Source: Anthropogastromicrobium aceti (GTDB lineage Bacteria > Bacillota > Clostridia > Lachnospirales > Lachnospiraceae). Taken from it: a DNA stretch of 64,000 nt. The position numbers and the translations under genes were made by a program. Under the pieces are notes generated by a model, which was given only the letters and a program-made list of their open reading frames with translations, searched no databases and had not been told where the DNA came from. Shown one piece after another: positions 51,301 through 59,647 of the stretch. The stretch is from NCBI RefSeq assembly GCF_025567095.1, contig NZ_JAOQJH010000003.1; one strand, 5' to 3'. Each line of letters begins with the position of its first letter. Position 1 is the stretch's first letter.

Positions 51301-52880
51301 ATGATATTTATTCAATCGAGGATTTGGCACAGCTGATCTATGATTTAAAGAATGCAAATGATCAGGCACGAATTTCAGTAAAGCTTGTATCAGAGGCAGG
51401 TGTTGGAACTGTTGCAGCAGGTGTGGCAAAGGCAGGTGCACAGGTTATTCTTGTGTCAGGCTATGACGGTGGAACAGGAGCCGCACCGAGAAACTCAATC
51501 CATGATGCTGGTCTTCCTTGGGAGCTTGGTGTAGCAGAAACACATCAGTCCTTAATAATGAATGGTCTTCGTGACCGTGTTATCTTAGAGACAGATGGAA
51601 AGCTTATGAATGGTCATGATGTAGTAGTTGCTGCTCTTCTCGGTGCAGAAGAGTATGGCTTTGCAACAGCACCGCTTGTTACAATGGGCTGTGTCATGAT
51701 GCGTGTCTGCAACCTTGATACATGTCCTGTTGGTGTGGCTACACAAAATCCAGAGTTAAGAAAAAACTTCCGTGGAAAGCCAGAGTATGTAATCAACTTT
51801 ATGCGTTTCGTTGCTCAGGAAATGCGTGAATATATGGCAAAACTTGGTGTGCGCACTGTTGATGAGCTTATTGGCCGTACCGATCTTTTATACCAGAGAA
51901 AGGATTTTGCAAATAAGAGAGCAAATGAGGTCGATCTGCACCGCATCCTTGATAATCCGTACAGTGATGCATCAGTAGCAGGCTATTATCATAAGAATGT
52001 ATATGATTTTGAGCTGGAAAAAACGCTTGATAAGAGTGTGCTTATTAAAAAGCTTATGCCATCTGTAAAGAGCAACCATGCAAAGACACTTGATATTCAT
52101 GTGGGCAATGTAAATCGTGCATTTGGTACTCAGCTTGGTGCTGAGATAACAAGACTTCATCCAGACGGACTGCCAGAGGATACAATTACTGTTCATGCAC
52201 AGGGAAGCGGCGGACAAAGCTTTGGTGCATTTATACCTAAGGGTCTGACAATGACACTTGAAGGAGACAGCAATGACTACTTTGGCAAAGGACTTTCAGG
52301 TGGAAATCTTGTCGTATTCCCACCAAAGAAGGCAGCCTTCAAGCCAGATGAAAACATCATTATTGGAAACGTTGCGCTTTATGGTGCGACAAGCGGAAAG
52401 GCATTTATCGAAGGTGTGGCAGGTGAGCGTTTTGCTGTAAGAAACTCTGGTGCAATTGCTGTTGTTGAAGGTGTGGGTGATCATGGCTGTGAGTATATGA
52501 CAGGCGGCCGCGTTGCCATCCTTGGACCGACAGGAAAGAACTTTGCAGCTGGTATGAGCGGCGGTATTGCTTATGTGCTTGATGAGCACAATGATCTCTA
52601 CACAAGACTTAATAAGTCACTGATCAGTATTGAGGAGCTTACAAATAAGTACGATGTACAGGAATTAAAGGAGATGATCACAGAGCATGCAAAGACAACA
52701 GGCTCTGCAAAAGGAAAGTATATCCTGGAACACTTCTCCGAGTATCTGCCGAAGTTTAAGAAGATTATCCCGAATGATTATAAGCGTATGCTTAACGCCA
52801 TCGTTCAGATGGAGGAGAAGGGCTTAAGCAGCGAGCAGGCACAGATCGAGGCATTCTATGCAAATGCCGGAAGAAAATAA
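48321..52880 (+). CDS. gltB: Glutamate synthase (NADPH) large subunit
   Basis: 1519 residues from ATG 48321, which follows ACAGGAGGACC. The class II glutamine amidotransferase nucleophile is Cys25 in DNCGIGAIV, so a 24-residue propeptide would be removed. The central domain, FMN-binding synthase domain (SNSGEGGEALERL, GYDGGTGAAPRNSIHD), 3Fe-4S cysteines (MGCVMMRVCNLDTCPVGVAT) and the C-terminal beta-helix GXGXG domain are all present. It transfers the glutamine amide to 2-oxoglutarate. The gltD gene follows after 14 bases. Full length for the family. Confidence 0.97.
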   Translation: MEQTSKTPWGTTEGLYDPSFEHDNCGIGAIVNIKGTKTHQTVEDALKIVENLEHRAGKDAEGKTGDGVGILLQISHPFFSGVCKELGYDIGDERDYGIGMFFLPQNETDRRMSMKMFEIIAKKEGVTVLGWRMVPVTPGILGSKALDCMPCIMQCFLKRPSRVAKGLAFDRKLYVIRRIFEQSNDNTYVVSLSSRTIVYKGMFLVGQLRNFYNDLQDEAYVSAIALVHSRFSTNTNPSWQRAHPNRYMVHNGEINTIRGNVDKMLAREEKMESEELKNEISKVLPVVDDSGSDSAMMDNVLEFLIMSGMPMALAVMILIPEPWINDKSMSQKKKDFYQYYATMMEPWDGPAAIVFSDGDQLGAVLDRNGLRPSRYIITSDDRMILTSEMGTLDIDPSIIVKKERLRPGRMLLVDTVKGRVIDDEELKGYYAARQPYGEWLDSNMVQLRDLKIPNVRVPEFTREEMLRLMKNFGYTFEQLRSIVLPMAKTGTEPTAAMGHDTPLAVLSKQHQPLFSYFKQRFAQVTNPPIDSIREEIVTSTNLYIGCAGNILKDTPENCKILRINDPILTDTDLLKIRNMNIEGFKVATVPITYYRSTSLNKAIDRLFIDVDRAHHNGANIIILSDRGVDENRIAIPSLLAVSALNHHLVVTKQRTSMSVILETGEPREVHHFATLLGFGASAVNPYLAHEGIKYLVSSHMLDKDPYAAIDDYNKAVLNGIVKIAAKMGISTIQSYISSKIFEAIGLDKDLVDKYFPGTVSRIEGISLKDIEDDIESWHATAFDPLGLGVDLTLDSVGAHKERSGKEEHLYNPLTIHMLQEATRTGNYELFKKYSESLRDDGNPMSLRSLMEFKFPEDGGIPIEEVEGVDSIVRRFKTGAMSYGSISQEAHETLAIAMNTLHGKSNSGEGGEALERLTIGKDGLNRSSAIKQVASGRFGVTSRYLTSAKEIQIKMAQGAKPGEGGHLPAGKVYPWIAKTRHSTPGVALISPPPHHDIYSIEDLAQLIYDLKNANDQARISVKLVSEAGVGTVAAGVAKAGAQVILVSGYDGGTGAAPRNSIHDAGLPWELGVAETHQSLIMNGLRDRVILETDGKLMNGHDVVVAALLGAEEYGFATAPLVTMGCVMMRVCNLDTCPVGVATQNPELRKNFRGKPEYVINFMRFVAQEMREYMAKLGVRTVDELIGRTDLLYQRKDFANKRANEVDLHRILDNPYSDASVAGYYHKNVYDFELEKTLDKSVLIKKLMPSVKSNHAKTLDIHVGNVNRAFGTQLGAEITRLHPDGLPEDTITVHAQGSGGQSFGAFIPKGLTMTLEGDSNDYFGKGLSGGNLVVFPPKKAAFKPDENIIIGNVALYGATSGKAFIEGVAGERFAVRNSGAIAVVEGVGDHGCEYMTGGRVAILGPTGKNFAAGMSGGIAYVLDEHNDLYTRLNKSLISIEELTNKYDVQELKEMITEHAKTTGSAKGKYILEHFSEYLPKFKKIIPNDYKRMLNAIVQMEEKGLSSEQAQIEAFYANAGRK

Positions 52881-52894
52881 AGGAGGAGAAGACA

Positions 52895-54382
52895 ATGGGA
52901 AAGCCAACAGGATTTATGGAATATGCCAGAGAAGATGCCCCGGCTTCTTCACCAAAGGCAAGAATCCAAAACTATAATGAATTTCACGAGGAGCTGTCTG
53001 AGACTGAGAGAAAACAGCAGGCAGCCAGATGTATGGACTGCGGTGTGCCGTTTTGTCAGTATGGAAAAATGATTTCTGGTATGGCAAGCGGCTGCCCGCT
53101 TAACAATCTAATTCCAGAGTGGAATGATCTTTTATATACTGGAAATATGGTACAGGCATTTAATCGCCTGACAAAGACAAATTGCTTCCCGGAGTTTACG
53201 GGAAGAGTTTGTCCGGCACTATGCGAGGCAGCCTGCACATGTAACTTAAATGGAAAGCCAGTTACAACAAAGGCGAACGAGCTGTCCATCATTGAGAATG
53301 CATATGAAAGCGGATATCTGGCGCCAAATCCGCCAAAGACACGCACAGGAAAGCGCGTTGCAGTTGTAGGCTCTGGTCCATCTGGTCTGTCAGCTGCCTA
53401 CTGGTTAAATAAGAGAGGCCATGAAGTTACTGTGTATGAGCGTTCAGATCGTCCAGGCGGCCTTTTGATGTACGGAATCCCGAATATGAAGCTGGAAAAG
53501 CGTTTTGTAAAGCGCCGCGTGGAGCTTATGAAGGCAGAAGGCATTCATTTTCTGACTGGTGTGAATGTAGGAAAGGATATAAGTGCAGAGGATCTTAAAT
53601 CACAATACGACAGCGTGATTTTAGCGTGTGGTGCATCAAATCCAAGAGATATTCAGGCAGAGGGAAGAGATGCAGAGGGTATTTATTTTGCAGTTGATTA
53701 TCTGTCACGCACGACAAAGAGTTTGCTTGATTCTAATCTTGCAGATGGAAATTATATCTCTGCAAAGGATAAGCATGTCGTTGTCATCGGCGGCGGTGAT
53801 ACTGGAAATGATTGCGTAGGAACTGCAATTCGTCAGGGCTGTGCATCTGTTACACAGTTAGAGATGATGCCGCAGCCGCCGCTCACACGTGCCGCAAATA
53901 ATCCGTGGCCAGAGTGGCCAAGAGTCTGCAAGACAGATTATGGTCAGGAAGAAGCAATTGCCGTATTTGGTTCAGATCCTCGTATCTACAAGACAACCGT
54001 AAAGGAGTTTGTAAAGGATGCAGACGGAAAGCTTTGCGGACTGATTTGCGTGAAACTCGAATCAAAAAAGGATGAAGCAACAGGACGCATGATGATGGTG
54101 CCTGTAGAGGGCAGTGAATTTGCACTCGAAGCCGAGCTTGTACTTATCGCAGCAGGCTTCCTTGGCTGCCAGAGCTATGTGTCTGACGCATTTGGCGTAG
54201 AGCTGACACCAAGAACAAATGTAAAAACAGCGCCAGATTCATATGAAACTTCTGAGCCTGGCGTATTCACAGCAGGTGATATGCACCGTGGACAATCGCT
54301 TGTTGTGTGGGCGATCCGCGAAGGCAGAGAAGCAGCGAGGGCAGTCGACGAAAGCTTAATGGGATATACGAATCTCGAGTAA
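52895..54382 (+). CDS. gltD: Glutamate synthase (NADPH) small subunit
   Basis: 495 residues, full length. N-terminal 4Fe-4S cysteines are in CMDCGVPFCQYG and GCPLNNLIPEW, with more in FTGRVCPALCEAACTC. The FAD site is VVGSGPSGLSAAYWLNKRG, the NADPH site VIGGGDTGNDCVG, and the C-terminal FAD closing loop FTAGDMHRGQSLVVWAI. It oxidises NADPH and feeds electrons to GltB. AGGAGG precedes the ATG. The operon ends at the terminator at 54440. Confidence 0.97.
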   Translation: MGKPTGFMEYAREDAPASSPKARIQNYNEFHEELSETERKQQAARCMDCGVPFCQYGKMISGMASGCPLNNLIPEWNDLLYTGNMVQAFNRLTKTNCFPEFTGRVCPALCEAACTCNLNGKPVTTKANELSIIENAYESGYLAPNPPKTRTGKRVAVVGSGPSGLSAAYWLNKRGHEVTVYERSDRPGGLLMYGIPNMKLEKRFVKRRVELMKAEGIHFLTGVNVGKDISAEDLKSQYDSVILACGASNPRDIQAEGRDAEGIYFAVDYLSRTTKSLLDSNLADGNYISAKDKHVVVIGGGDTGNDCVGTAIRQGCASVTQLEMMPQPPLTRAANNPWPEWPRVCKTDYGQEEAIAVFGSDPRIYKTTVKEFVKDADGKLCGLICVKLESKKDEATGRMMMVPVEGSEFALEAELVLIAAGFLGCQSYVSDAFGVELTPRTNVKTAPDSYETSEPGVFTAGDMHRGQSLVVWAIREGREAARAVDESLMGYTNLE

Positions 54383-54439
54383 AGTGCATGCGTCTCATCA
54401 CCATTTACGTAATAATGACAACTATATAGCTCTTGTATT

Positions 54440-54480
54440 AAGGGTAGACCTAATTAAGGTCTGCCCTTATTGTATTATTT
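54440..54480 (+). terminator. Rho-independent terminator after gltD
   Basis: AAGGGTAGACC (54440-54450) pairs with GGTCTGCCCTT (54458-54468) with one mismatch-type G-U pair; ATTGTATTATTTTTT follows. Confidence 0.85.
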
Positions 54481-54492
54481 TTTGCCTTCCAC

Positions 54493-54521
54493 TTGTAATT
54501 GTTTTTCATATGCGATACAAT
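54493..54521 (+). promoter_or_regulatory. Promoter of the cobalamin operon
   Basis: TTGTAA at 54493-54498, 17 bases, TACAAT at 54516-54521. The leader to 54586 is only about 60 bases and lacks any cobalamin (B12-box) aptamer. Confidence 0.6.
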
Positions 54522-54585
54522 AAATGATATTGAGTGTAAATTATTCATTTAAGTAGAAAACAGCAAAAAAACGGAGGAATAATGC

Positions 54586-56109
54586 ATGTCAAAAGTAATT
54601 ATGATTCAAGGCACGATGTCAAATGCAGGAAAAAGTCTGCTTGCGGCAGGACTTTGCCGTATTTTTAAGCAGGATGGCTATCGGGTGGCACCGTTTAAGT
54701 CACAAAACATGGCATTAAACTCTTTTATTACAAAGGATGGCTTTGAGATGGGACGTGCTCAGGTAGTTCAGGCAAGAGCAGCAGGGATAGAGCCATCCGT
54801 TTATATGAATCCAATTTTATTAAAGCCAGTAAGTGACATGGGGTCACAGGTGATTGTAAATGGAAAGCCAGTCTCCAATATGCCGGCACGAAAATATTTT
54901 GCCTACAAAAAGCAACTGATTCCTGATATTATTCATGCTTTTAAGAAGCTAGAGGAACAGGCAGATATCATCGTAATCGAGGGTGCAGGAAGTCCGGCTG
55001 AGATTAACTTAAAGGCAGATGATATAGTCAACATGGGTTTAGCAAAGCTTGTAGGTGCACCTGTGCTTTTAGCTGGTGATATCGACAGAGGCGGAGTGTT
55101 TGCTCAGCTTCTTGGTACTCTTATGCTTCTTGAGCCAGATGAAAAAGAGCTGGTAAAGGGTCTTATCATCAATAAATTCAGAGGAGATAAGACAATTTTA
55201 GATCCAGGAATTGTGATGCTTGAAGAGCGTGGTCATGTGCCGGTAGCAGGCGTCATTCCATATATGAAGGTGGCAATCGAAGAGGAAGACAGCCTAAGTG
55301 AAAAGCTAGAGCAAAGCCAAAAGGGACTGATTGATCTTGCAGTAATTCGTCTTCCGCGAATGTCAAATTATACCGATTTTGATGTGTTTGAGCAGCTTTC
55401 AGGAGTAAGCGTGCGCTACGTACATAATGTAAGAGAGCTAGAAACACCAGACTGCATTTTCCTTCCAGGAAGCAAAAATACAGTCGGTGATCTTTTGTGG
55501 ATGCGTCAAAGCGGAATAGAGGCAGCAGTTAAAAAGCTGTCTGCAACAACACCGATCGTTGGCATTTGTGGTGGCTTTCAGATGCTGGGCGAGTCGATTG
55601 CTGATCCATTTGGCATCGAGCAGGGAATGGATGCGCCGGGAATGGGACTTCTTCCGATTCAGACGACTCTCACAAAAGAAAAGACGAGATTACAGGTGAC
55701 AGGAACAATTGATCATTTGAGTGGAGTCTGGTCCTGCTTAAATGGCAGTCCATATGAGGGCTATGAGATTCATATGGGAAAGTCAACAGCCGTCAATGCT
55801 GCAAGCTCAAAAGAGAAAAAAGTAGGTCAGTCCCCAAAGCAGCCATCTAGTGATCTTCCAACTGTGGTATGCAGCGAGAATGGTATGGTGTGCGGCAGCT
55901 ATGTTCATGGTCTGTTTGATGAAGGCGATCTTGCATGGAAGCTTGTAAAGATGCTTGCAGACAAAAAGAATGTGACATTAGAGGCATTGCAGAGTGGCTT
56001 TGATTATAAAAAATTTCAGGAGTCACAATATGATTTATTGGCAGACACCATTCGCCAGCATATGGACATGGATTTTGTATACAGCATTTTACGGGAAGCA
56101 AAAATTTAA
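54586..56109 (+). CDS. cobQ: Cobyric acid synthase
   Basis: 507 residues. The N-terminal dethiobiotin-synthetase-like ATPase part contains MIQGTMSNAGKSLLAAGLCR and KSQNMALNSF. A C-terminal triad glutamine amidotransferase has the Cys in GICGGFQMLG and His in SYVHGLFDEG. It amidates four side chains of adenosylcobyrinic acid a,c-diamide using glutamine and ATP. CGGAGG lies before the ATG. First gene of the cob operon (54586-61810). Confidence 0.95.
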   Translation: MSKVIMIQGTMSNAGKSLLAAGLCRIFKQDGYRVAPFKSQNMALNSFITKDGFEMGRAQVVQARAAGIEPSVYMNPILLKPVSDMGSQVIVNGKPVSNMPARKYFAYKKQLIPDIIHAFKKLEEQADIIVIEGAGSPAEINLKADDIVNMGLAKLVGAPVLLAGDIDRGGVFAQLLGTLMLLEPDEKELVKGLIINKFRGDKTILDPGIVMLEERGHVPVAGVIPYMKVAIEEEDSLSEKLEQSQKGLIDLAVIRLPRMSNYTDFDVFEQLSGVSVRYVHNVRELETPDCIFLPGSKNTVGDLLWMRQSGIEAAVKKLSATTPIVGICGGFQMLGESIADPFGIEQGMDAPGMGLLPIQTTLTKEKTRLQVTGTIDHLSGVWSCLNGSPYEGYEIHMGKSTAVNAASSKEKKVGQSPKQPSSDLPTVVCSENGMVCGSYVHGLFDEGDLAWKLVKMLADKKNVTLEALQSGFDYKKFQESQYDLLADTIRQHMDMDFVYSILREAKI

Positions 56110-56144
56110 CTTGTGCTGAAAGAAAGGATTAAAGTCATCTATAT

Positions 56145-57212
56145 ATGGAAGCAATTAAGTTTTTAAGAGAAAAATATAAAATTACACCGCCGGATCAATC
56201 AATGTATGATGCAGTAAAAGCAAACTGGGATGGAGTGGCAAAGCCGCTTGACGGGCTAGGCTGGTTCGAGCATGTTACATCACAGATTGGTGCTATAGAG
56301 GATAGCACCAATGTATGTATTTCTAAGAGGGCAGTTATTGTGATGTGTGCTGATAATGGTATTGTTAAGGAAGGCATCAGTCAGTCAGGGCAGGAAGTTA
56401 CGCTTGCCGTTGCACAGTCAATGGGAAGGCGTGAATCGAGCGTTTGCCGTATGGCATCAGCATCACATACAGATGTTATTCCAGTAGATATTGGAATAGC
56501 TGCTTCATGTAAAATAGATGGTGTGTTAGATGAAAAAATTGCCTGTGGTACGCGAAATTTTGCAAAAGAACCTGCCATGACAGAAAAAGAGACATTAGAT
56601 GCTATTGATACAGGCGTGCGCCTTGTAAAGCAGTGTAAGGAAAATGGCTATCAGATACTCGCAACAGGAGAGATGGGTATAGGAAATACGACAACAAGCA
56701 GTGCAGTGACAGCGGCACTTCTTCATAGGTTAGCCAGTGAGACGGCAGGAAGAGGAGCTGGATTAAACGACAAGGGGCTAAGCAGAAAAAAACAGGTCAT
56801 TCAAGAGGCAATTGACAGATACGATCTATATAAGGCAGATGCATTTACTGTGCTTCAGACTGTTGGCGGCTTTGATATTGCAGGTTTGACAGGAGTTTTT
56901 ATAGGAGGTGCAATGTATCATGTGCCTATTGTTTTGGACGGTCTAATAAGCGGTGCAGCAGCACTTCTTGCAAAGCGTATTATTCCTGGTACAGAGCATT
57001 TTATGATAGCATCTCATCTGGGAAAAGAACCGGCGGCAAAGGCAATTTTAAAAGAAATAGGGATCAAGCCAGTCATCCATGGAGATCTGGCGCTTGGCGA
57101 AGGAACAGGTGCAGTCATGGTATTTTCGCTTCTTGATCTTGCAATGTCAGTATATAATGGTCGTACAGATTTTTCACGTCTGGAGATGGCACCATATGAA
57201 CGTCTTAGTTAA
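56145..57212 (+). CDS. cobT: Nicotinate-nucleotide-dimethylbenzimidazole phosphoribosyltransferase
   Basis: 355 residues with family motifs: VMCADNGIVKEGISQSGQEV, ATGEMGIGNTTTSSAV and the catalytic Glu in GDLALGEGTGAVM. It makes the alpha-ribazole phosphate that becomes the lower ligand of B12. It follows cobQ by 35 bases. Confidence 0.95.
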   Translation: MEAIKFLREKYKITPPDQSMYDAVKANWDGVAKPLDGLGWFEHVTSQIGAIEDSTNVCISKRAVIVMCADNGIVKEGISQSGQEVTLAVAQSMGRRESSVCRMASASHTDVIPVDIGIAASCKIDGVLDEKIACGTRNFAKEPAMTEKETLDAIDTGVRLVKQCKENGYQILATGEMGIGNTTTSSAVTAALLHRLASETAGRGAGLNDKGLSRKKQVIQEAIDRYDLYKADAFTVLQTVGGFDIAGLTGVFIGGAMYHVPIVLDGLISGAAALLAKRIIPGTEHFMIASHLGKEPAAKAILKEIGIKPVIHGDLALGEGTGAVMVFSLLDLAMSVYNGRTDFSRLEMAPYERLS

Positions 57213-57230
57213 AAAGGAAAGGCAAATAAA

Positions 57231-57773
57231 ATGATTTATCTTGTAACAGGCGGAAGCGGCAGCGGAAAATCAGCCTATGCAGAGTCATTGCTGTCTGAGT
57301 TTGAAAATATCAGAAGCCGCTATTATATTGCCACGATGCAGGTATATGGAGAAGAAGGCAAAAAAAGGGTAGAGCGCCATAGAAGGCTGCGTGCAGGAAA
57401 AGGGTTTATTACATCAGAGCAGACGGTGCAGATTGAACAGGCATTGAAAAAATTTAAAGACAGTGATAAGATGTCATATGTAGCACTTGTTGAATGTGTG
57501 TCTAATCTTACTGCTAATGAAATGTTCGATGAAAATGGACAGCGAAGCGAGGACGAAGTTGTAAGGCGTGTTGTGTCTGGATTAAAAGTGCTGTCACAGT
57601 CAGTGCGTGAGCTTGTCATCGTGACAAACAATGTGTTTGACGATGGAATCACATATGATGAATCTACAATGGCTTATATACGTGCACTGGCGCGCATAAA
57701 TATTGAACTTGCTGCGTGGGCAGATGAGGTCACAGAAGTTGTGGCGGGCTGCCCTGTCATATGGAAAAAGTAA
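57231..57773 (+). CDS. cobU: Adenosylcobinamide kinase/guanylyltransferase
   Basis: 180 residues. P-loop VTGGSGSGKSAYAESL and the guanylylation-site His in ERHRRLR are present, so both kinase and GMP-transfer steps are expected. The usual NEVG-GIVP segment is replaced by TNNVFDDGITYDESTMAYIR, a form common in Lachnospiraceae. A second CobU-like protein that does carry NELG-GIVP-type text lies at 58599. It phosphorylates and then guanylylates adenosylcobinamide in nucleotide-loop assembly. Confidence 0.92.
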   Translation: MIYLVTGGSGSGKSAYAESLLSEFENIRSRYYIATMQVYGEEGKKRVERHRRLRAGKGFITSEQTVQIEQALKKFKDSDKMSYVALVECVSNLTANEMFDENGQRSEDEVVRRVVSGLKVLSQSVRELVIVTNNVFDDGITYDESTMAYIRALARINIELAAWADEVTEVVAGCPVIWKK

Positions 57774-57813
57774 GATGATCATAAAAATAGAATAATTGAC
57801 AGAGGATTACAAA

Positions 57814-58584
57814 ATGAATCTATTTAAAAAAATTGGAAAATCAATTGCAATTGCTTTTTCTATGTATTCCAAAATTCCTATGGTGCAGTTTGAGTGGAAG
57901 GAAGAAGATATGCGCTATTCAATGTGTTTCTTTCCTCTTGTTGGAATTGTAATAGGACTGTTATCATGGTGCTGGTGGCTTTTTTGCCAGCAATTTGGCA
58001 TTGGAAAAATGTGTTTTGCATTTGTTGGCCTGGCAATCATTCTTTTGGTGACAGGCGGTATTCATATGGATGGCTATATGGATACGATGGATGCGCTTCA
58101 TTCTTATGGAAGCCGCGAGAAAAAGCTGGAAATCTTAAAGGATTCTCATATTGGTGCATTTGCCGTGATTATGACTGTTCTTTATGTGCTGATAGCAGCA
58201 GGTGCATATTCTGAGATTAAAAATTACTCAGTTATGGCATCATTTTGCGGTTCATATTTTTTGTCACGTATTTTAAGTGCAATTGCAGTTGTCTCGTTTC
58301 CGTGTGCAAAAAAAGAAGGAACGCTGTATATGTTTGCAGATGCGGCACAGGAGAAAATAGTAAAGAGAAGCCTGTATGCAGAGTTAGCGTTTTGCGTATT
58401 ATGGCAAATTTTGATGAATCCAAAGGCAGGTATTATGCAGCTTATATGTGCTTTGGCAGTGTTTGGCTATTACTATTATAAGAGCAAAAAGGAATTTGGC
58501 GGCATCACAGGTGATCTCGCCGGATATTTTGTAACACTGTGTGAGGGTGCGCTGATGGTTATGGCGGCAATTGCCTGCTTATAA
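57814..58584 (+). CDS. cobS: Adenosylcobinamide-GDP ribazoletransferase
   Basis: 256 residues from ATG 57814 (GAGG nine bases before; TTG 57796 is less likely). An integral membrane protein with about six spans and the family motifs FSMYSKIPM, GGIHMDGYMDTMDAL and HIGAFAVI. It joins GDP-cobinamide to alpha-ribazole, the last step of B12 assembly, at the membrane. Confidence 0.93.
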   Translation: MNLFKKIGKSIAIAFSMYSKIPMVQFEWKEEDMRYSMCFFPLVGIVIGLLSWCWWLFCQQFGIGKMCFAFVGLAIILLVTGGIHMDGYMDTMDALHSYGSREKKLEILKDSHIGAFAVIMTVLYVLIAAGAYSEIKNYSVMASFCGSYFLSRILSAIAVVSFPCAKKEGTLYMFADAAQEKIVKRSLYAELAFCVLWQILMNPKAGIMQLICALAVFGYYYYKSKKEFGGITGDLAGYFVTLCEGALMVMAAIACL

Positions 58585-58598
58585 GAAAGGACATTTTC

Positions 58599-59021
58599 AT
58601 GGAACTATATATAGGCGGTTTCGCACAAGGAAAGCTTGAATATGTGAAGCGTAGATACAACGAAAATCAAAAGACAGAGAAGCTTTTTGTAAAGGTGATT
58701 GACTGCGCAGATTCACATTATAAAAAAATGCTTTTAGAAACAGAATGTGATGTATTAATTTTAAATCATCTTCATCTGTGGGTTAGGGATTTATTAGATG
58801 AAGGTATGGAGGAAGAGAAAATACAGACGACAATTCTTTCTTGGATTAAGAGTAATCCTGATGTAATTGTAATTTGTGATGAGCTTGGAAACGGTATTGT
58901 GCCGATAAAAAAGCAAGAGCGCATCTGGCGTGAGCAGACAGGGCGGCTTATGATAGAGCTTGCAAAGCAGGCAGAAAGGGTGGAACGTATATTATGTGGA
59001 CTAGGACAGCGGCTGAAATGA
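58599..59021 (+). CDS. Second CobU-like protein lacking the guanylylation His
   Basis: 140 residues, shorter than CobU. It has a CobU-like P-loop variant GGFAQGKLEYVKRRY, a middle LILNHLHLWVRDLL block, and the CobU C-terminal segment ICDELGNGIVPIKKQERIW followed by GRLMIELAKQAERVERI. The region with the RHxxxR His of true CobU is absent. It may keep nucleotide binding or kinase function only, or assist the CobU at 57231, which lacks the GIVP segment. The position between cobS and the phosphatase gene supports a B12 role. Confidence 0.75.
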   Translation: MELYIGGFAQGKLEYVKRRYNENQKTEKLFVKVIDCADSHYKKMLLETECDVLILNHLHLWVRDLLDEGMEEEKIQTTILSWIKSNPDVIVICDELGNGIVPIKKQERIWREQTGRLMIELAKQAERVERILCGLGQRLK

Positions 59022-59647
59022 CAATCACACTTTATATTATCCGCCATGGGGCCACGAAGTCCAACAAGCGTCACGCCTATCTTGGAAATACAAACGAGCC
59101 ATTATCAAATGAAGGAGGAGAGCAGATTATTTTTTATAATGAAGCTGGAAGATATCCAAAAGAAAAAGATAATCTTCTTATTTTCTCAAGTCCAATGCTT
59201 CGATGCCTTCAGACAAAGGATATTTTGTATCCGGATACAAGAGCTATTTTACTTCCAGAATGGAAGGAAATTGACTTTGGACGCTTTGAAGGAAAAAATT
59301 ATCAGGATTTAAATGGAGATCCTGATTATCAGCGCTGGATAGATAGCGGGGGTGTGACTGCATTTCCTGGTGGAGAAAGCCGTGATGAATTTGTGAAAAG
59401 ATCAATGGCAGGACTTGAATGGTGTATAGAATGTATGGAAGATTATAAACAAAAAAGTGCAGTTTGTATTGTTCACGGCGGCACGATCATGGCTATAATG
59501 AGCAGTCTTACAGGCGGTGATTATTATGACTATCAGGTAAAAAATGGTCAGGGCTATGAAATTGAGTTGTCGATAAAAAACAACAATGTGCAGTTAGAAA
59601 AACTGACACCAATTGCAATGGAAGAGGCAGAGGAAAAAGACAAATGA
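59018..59647 (+). CDS. cobC: Histidine phosphatase, alpha-ribazole phosphatase type
   Basis: About 209 residues from ATG 59018, which overlaps the previous stop (ATGA). The ATG at 58994 with GAAAGGGTGG is an alternative. Catalytic His in YIIRHGATKSN, then WKEIDFGRFEGKNY and the second His in CIVHGGTIMAIM. In B12 clusters such proteins remove phosphate from alpha-ribazole or cobalamin phosphate. It overlaps the next gene by four bases. Confidence 0.88.
   Translation: MTITLYIIRHGATKSNKRHAYLGNTNEPLSNEGGEQIIFYNEAGRYPKEKDNLLIFSSPMLRCLQTKDILYPDTRAILLPEWKEIDFGRFEGKNYQDLNGDPDYQRWIDSGGVTAFPGGESRDEFVKRSMAGLEWCIECMEDYKQKSAVCIVHGGTIMAIMSSLTGGDYYDYQVKNGQGYEIELSIKNNNVQLEKLTPIAMEEAEEKDK

Noticed and set aside
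25744..54524. Shared CATATGYGATACAATA at 25744 and 54508 as a common operator
   Set aside because: Most of the match is the -10 region of two promoters and too short to claim co-regulation.
54383..54585. Cobalamin riboswitch before cobQ
   Set aside because: The leader after the promoter is about 60 bases and has no B12-box or the required helices.
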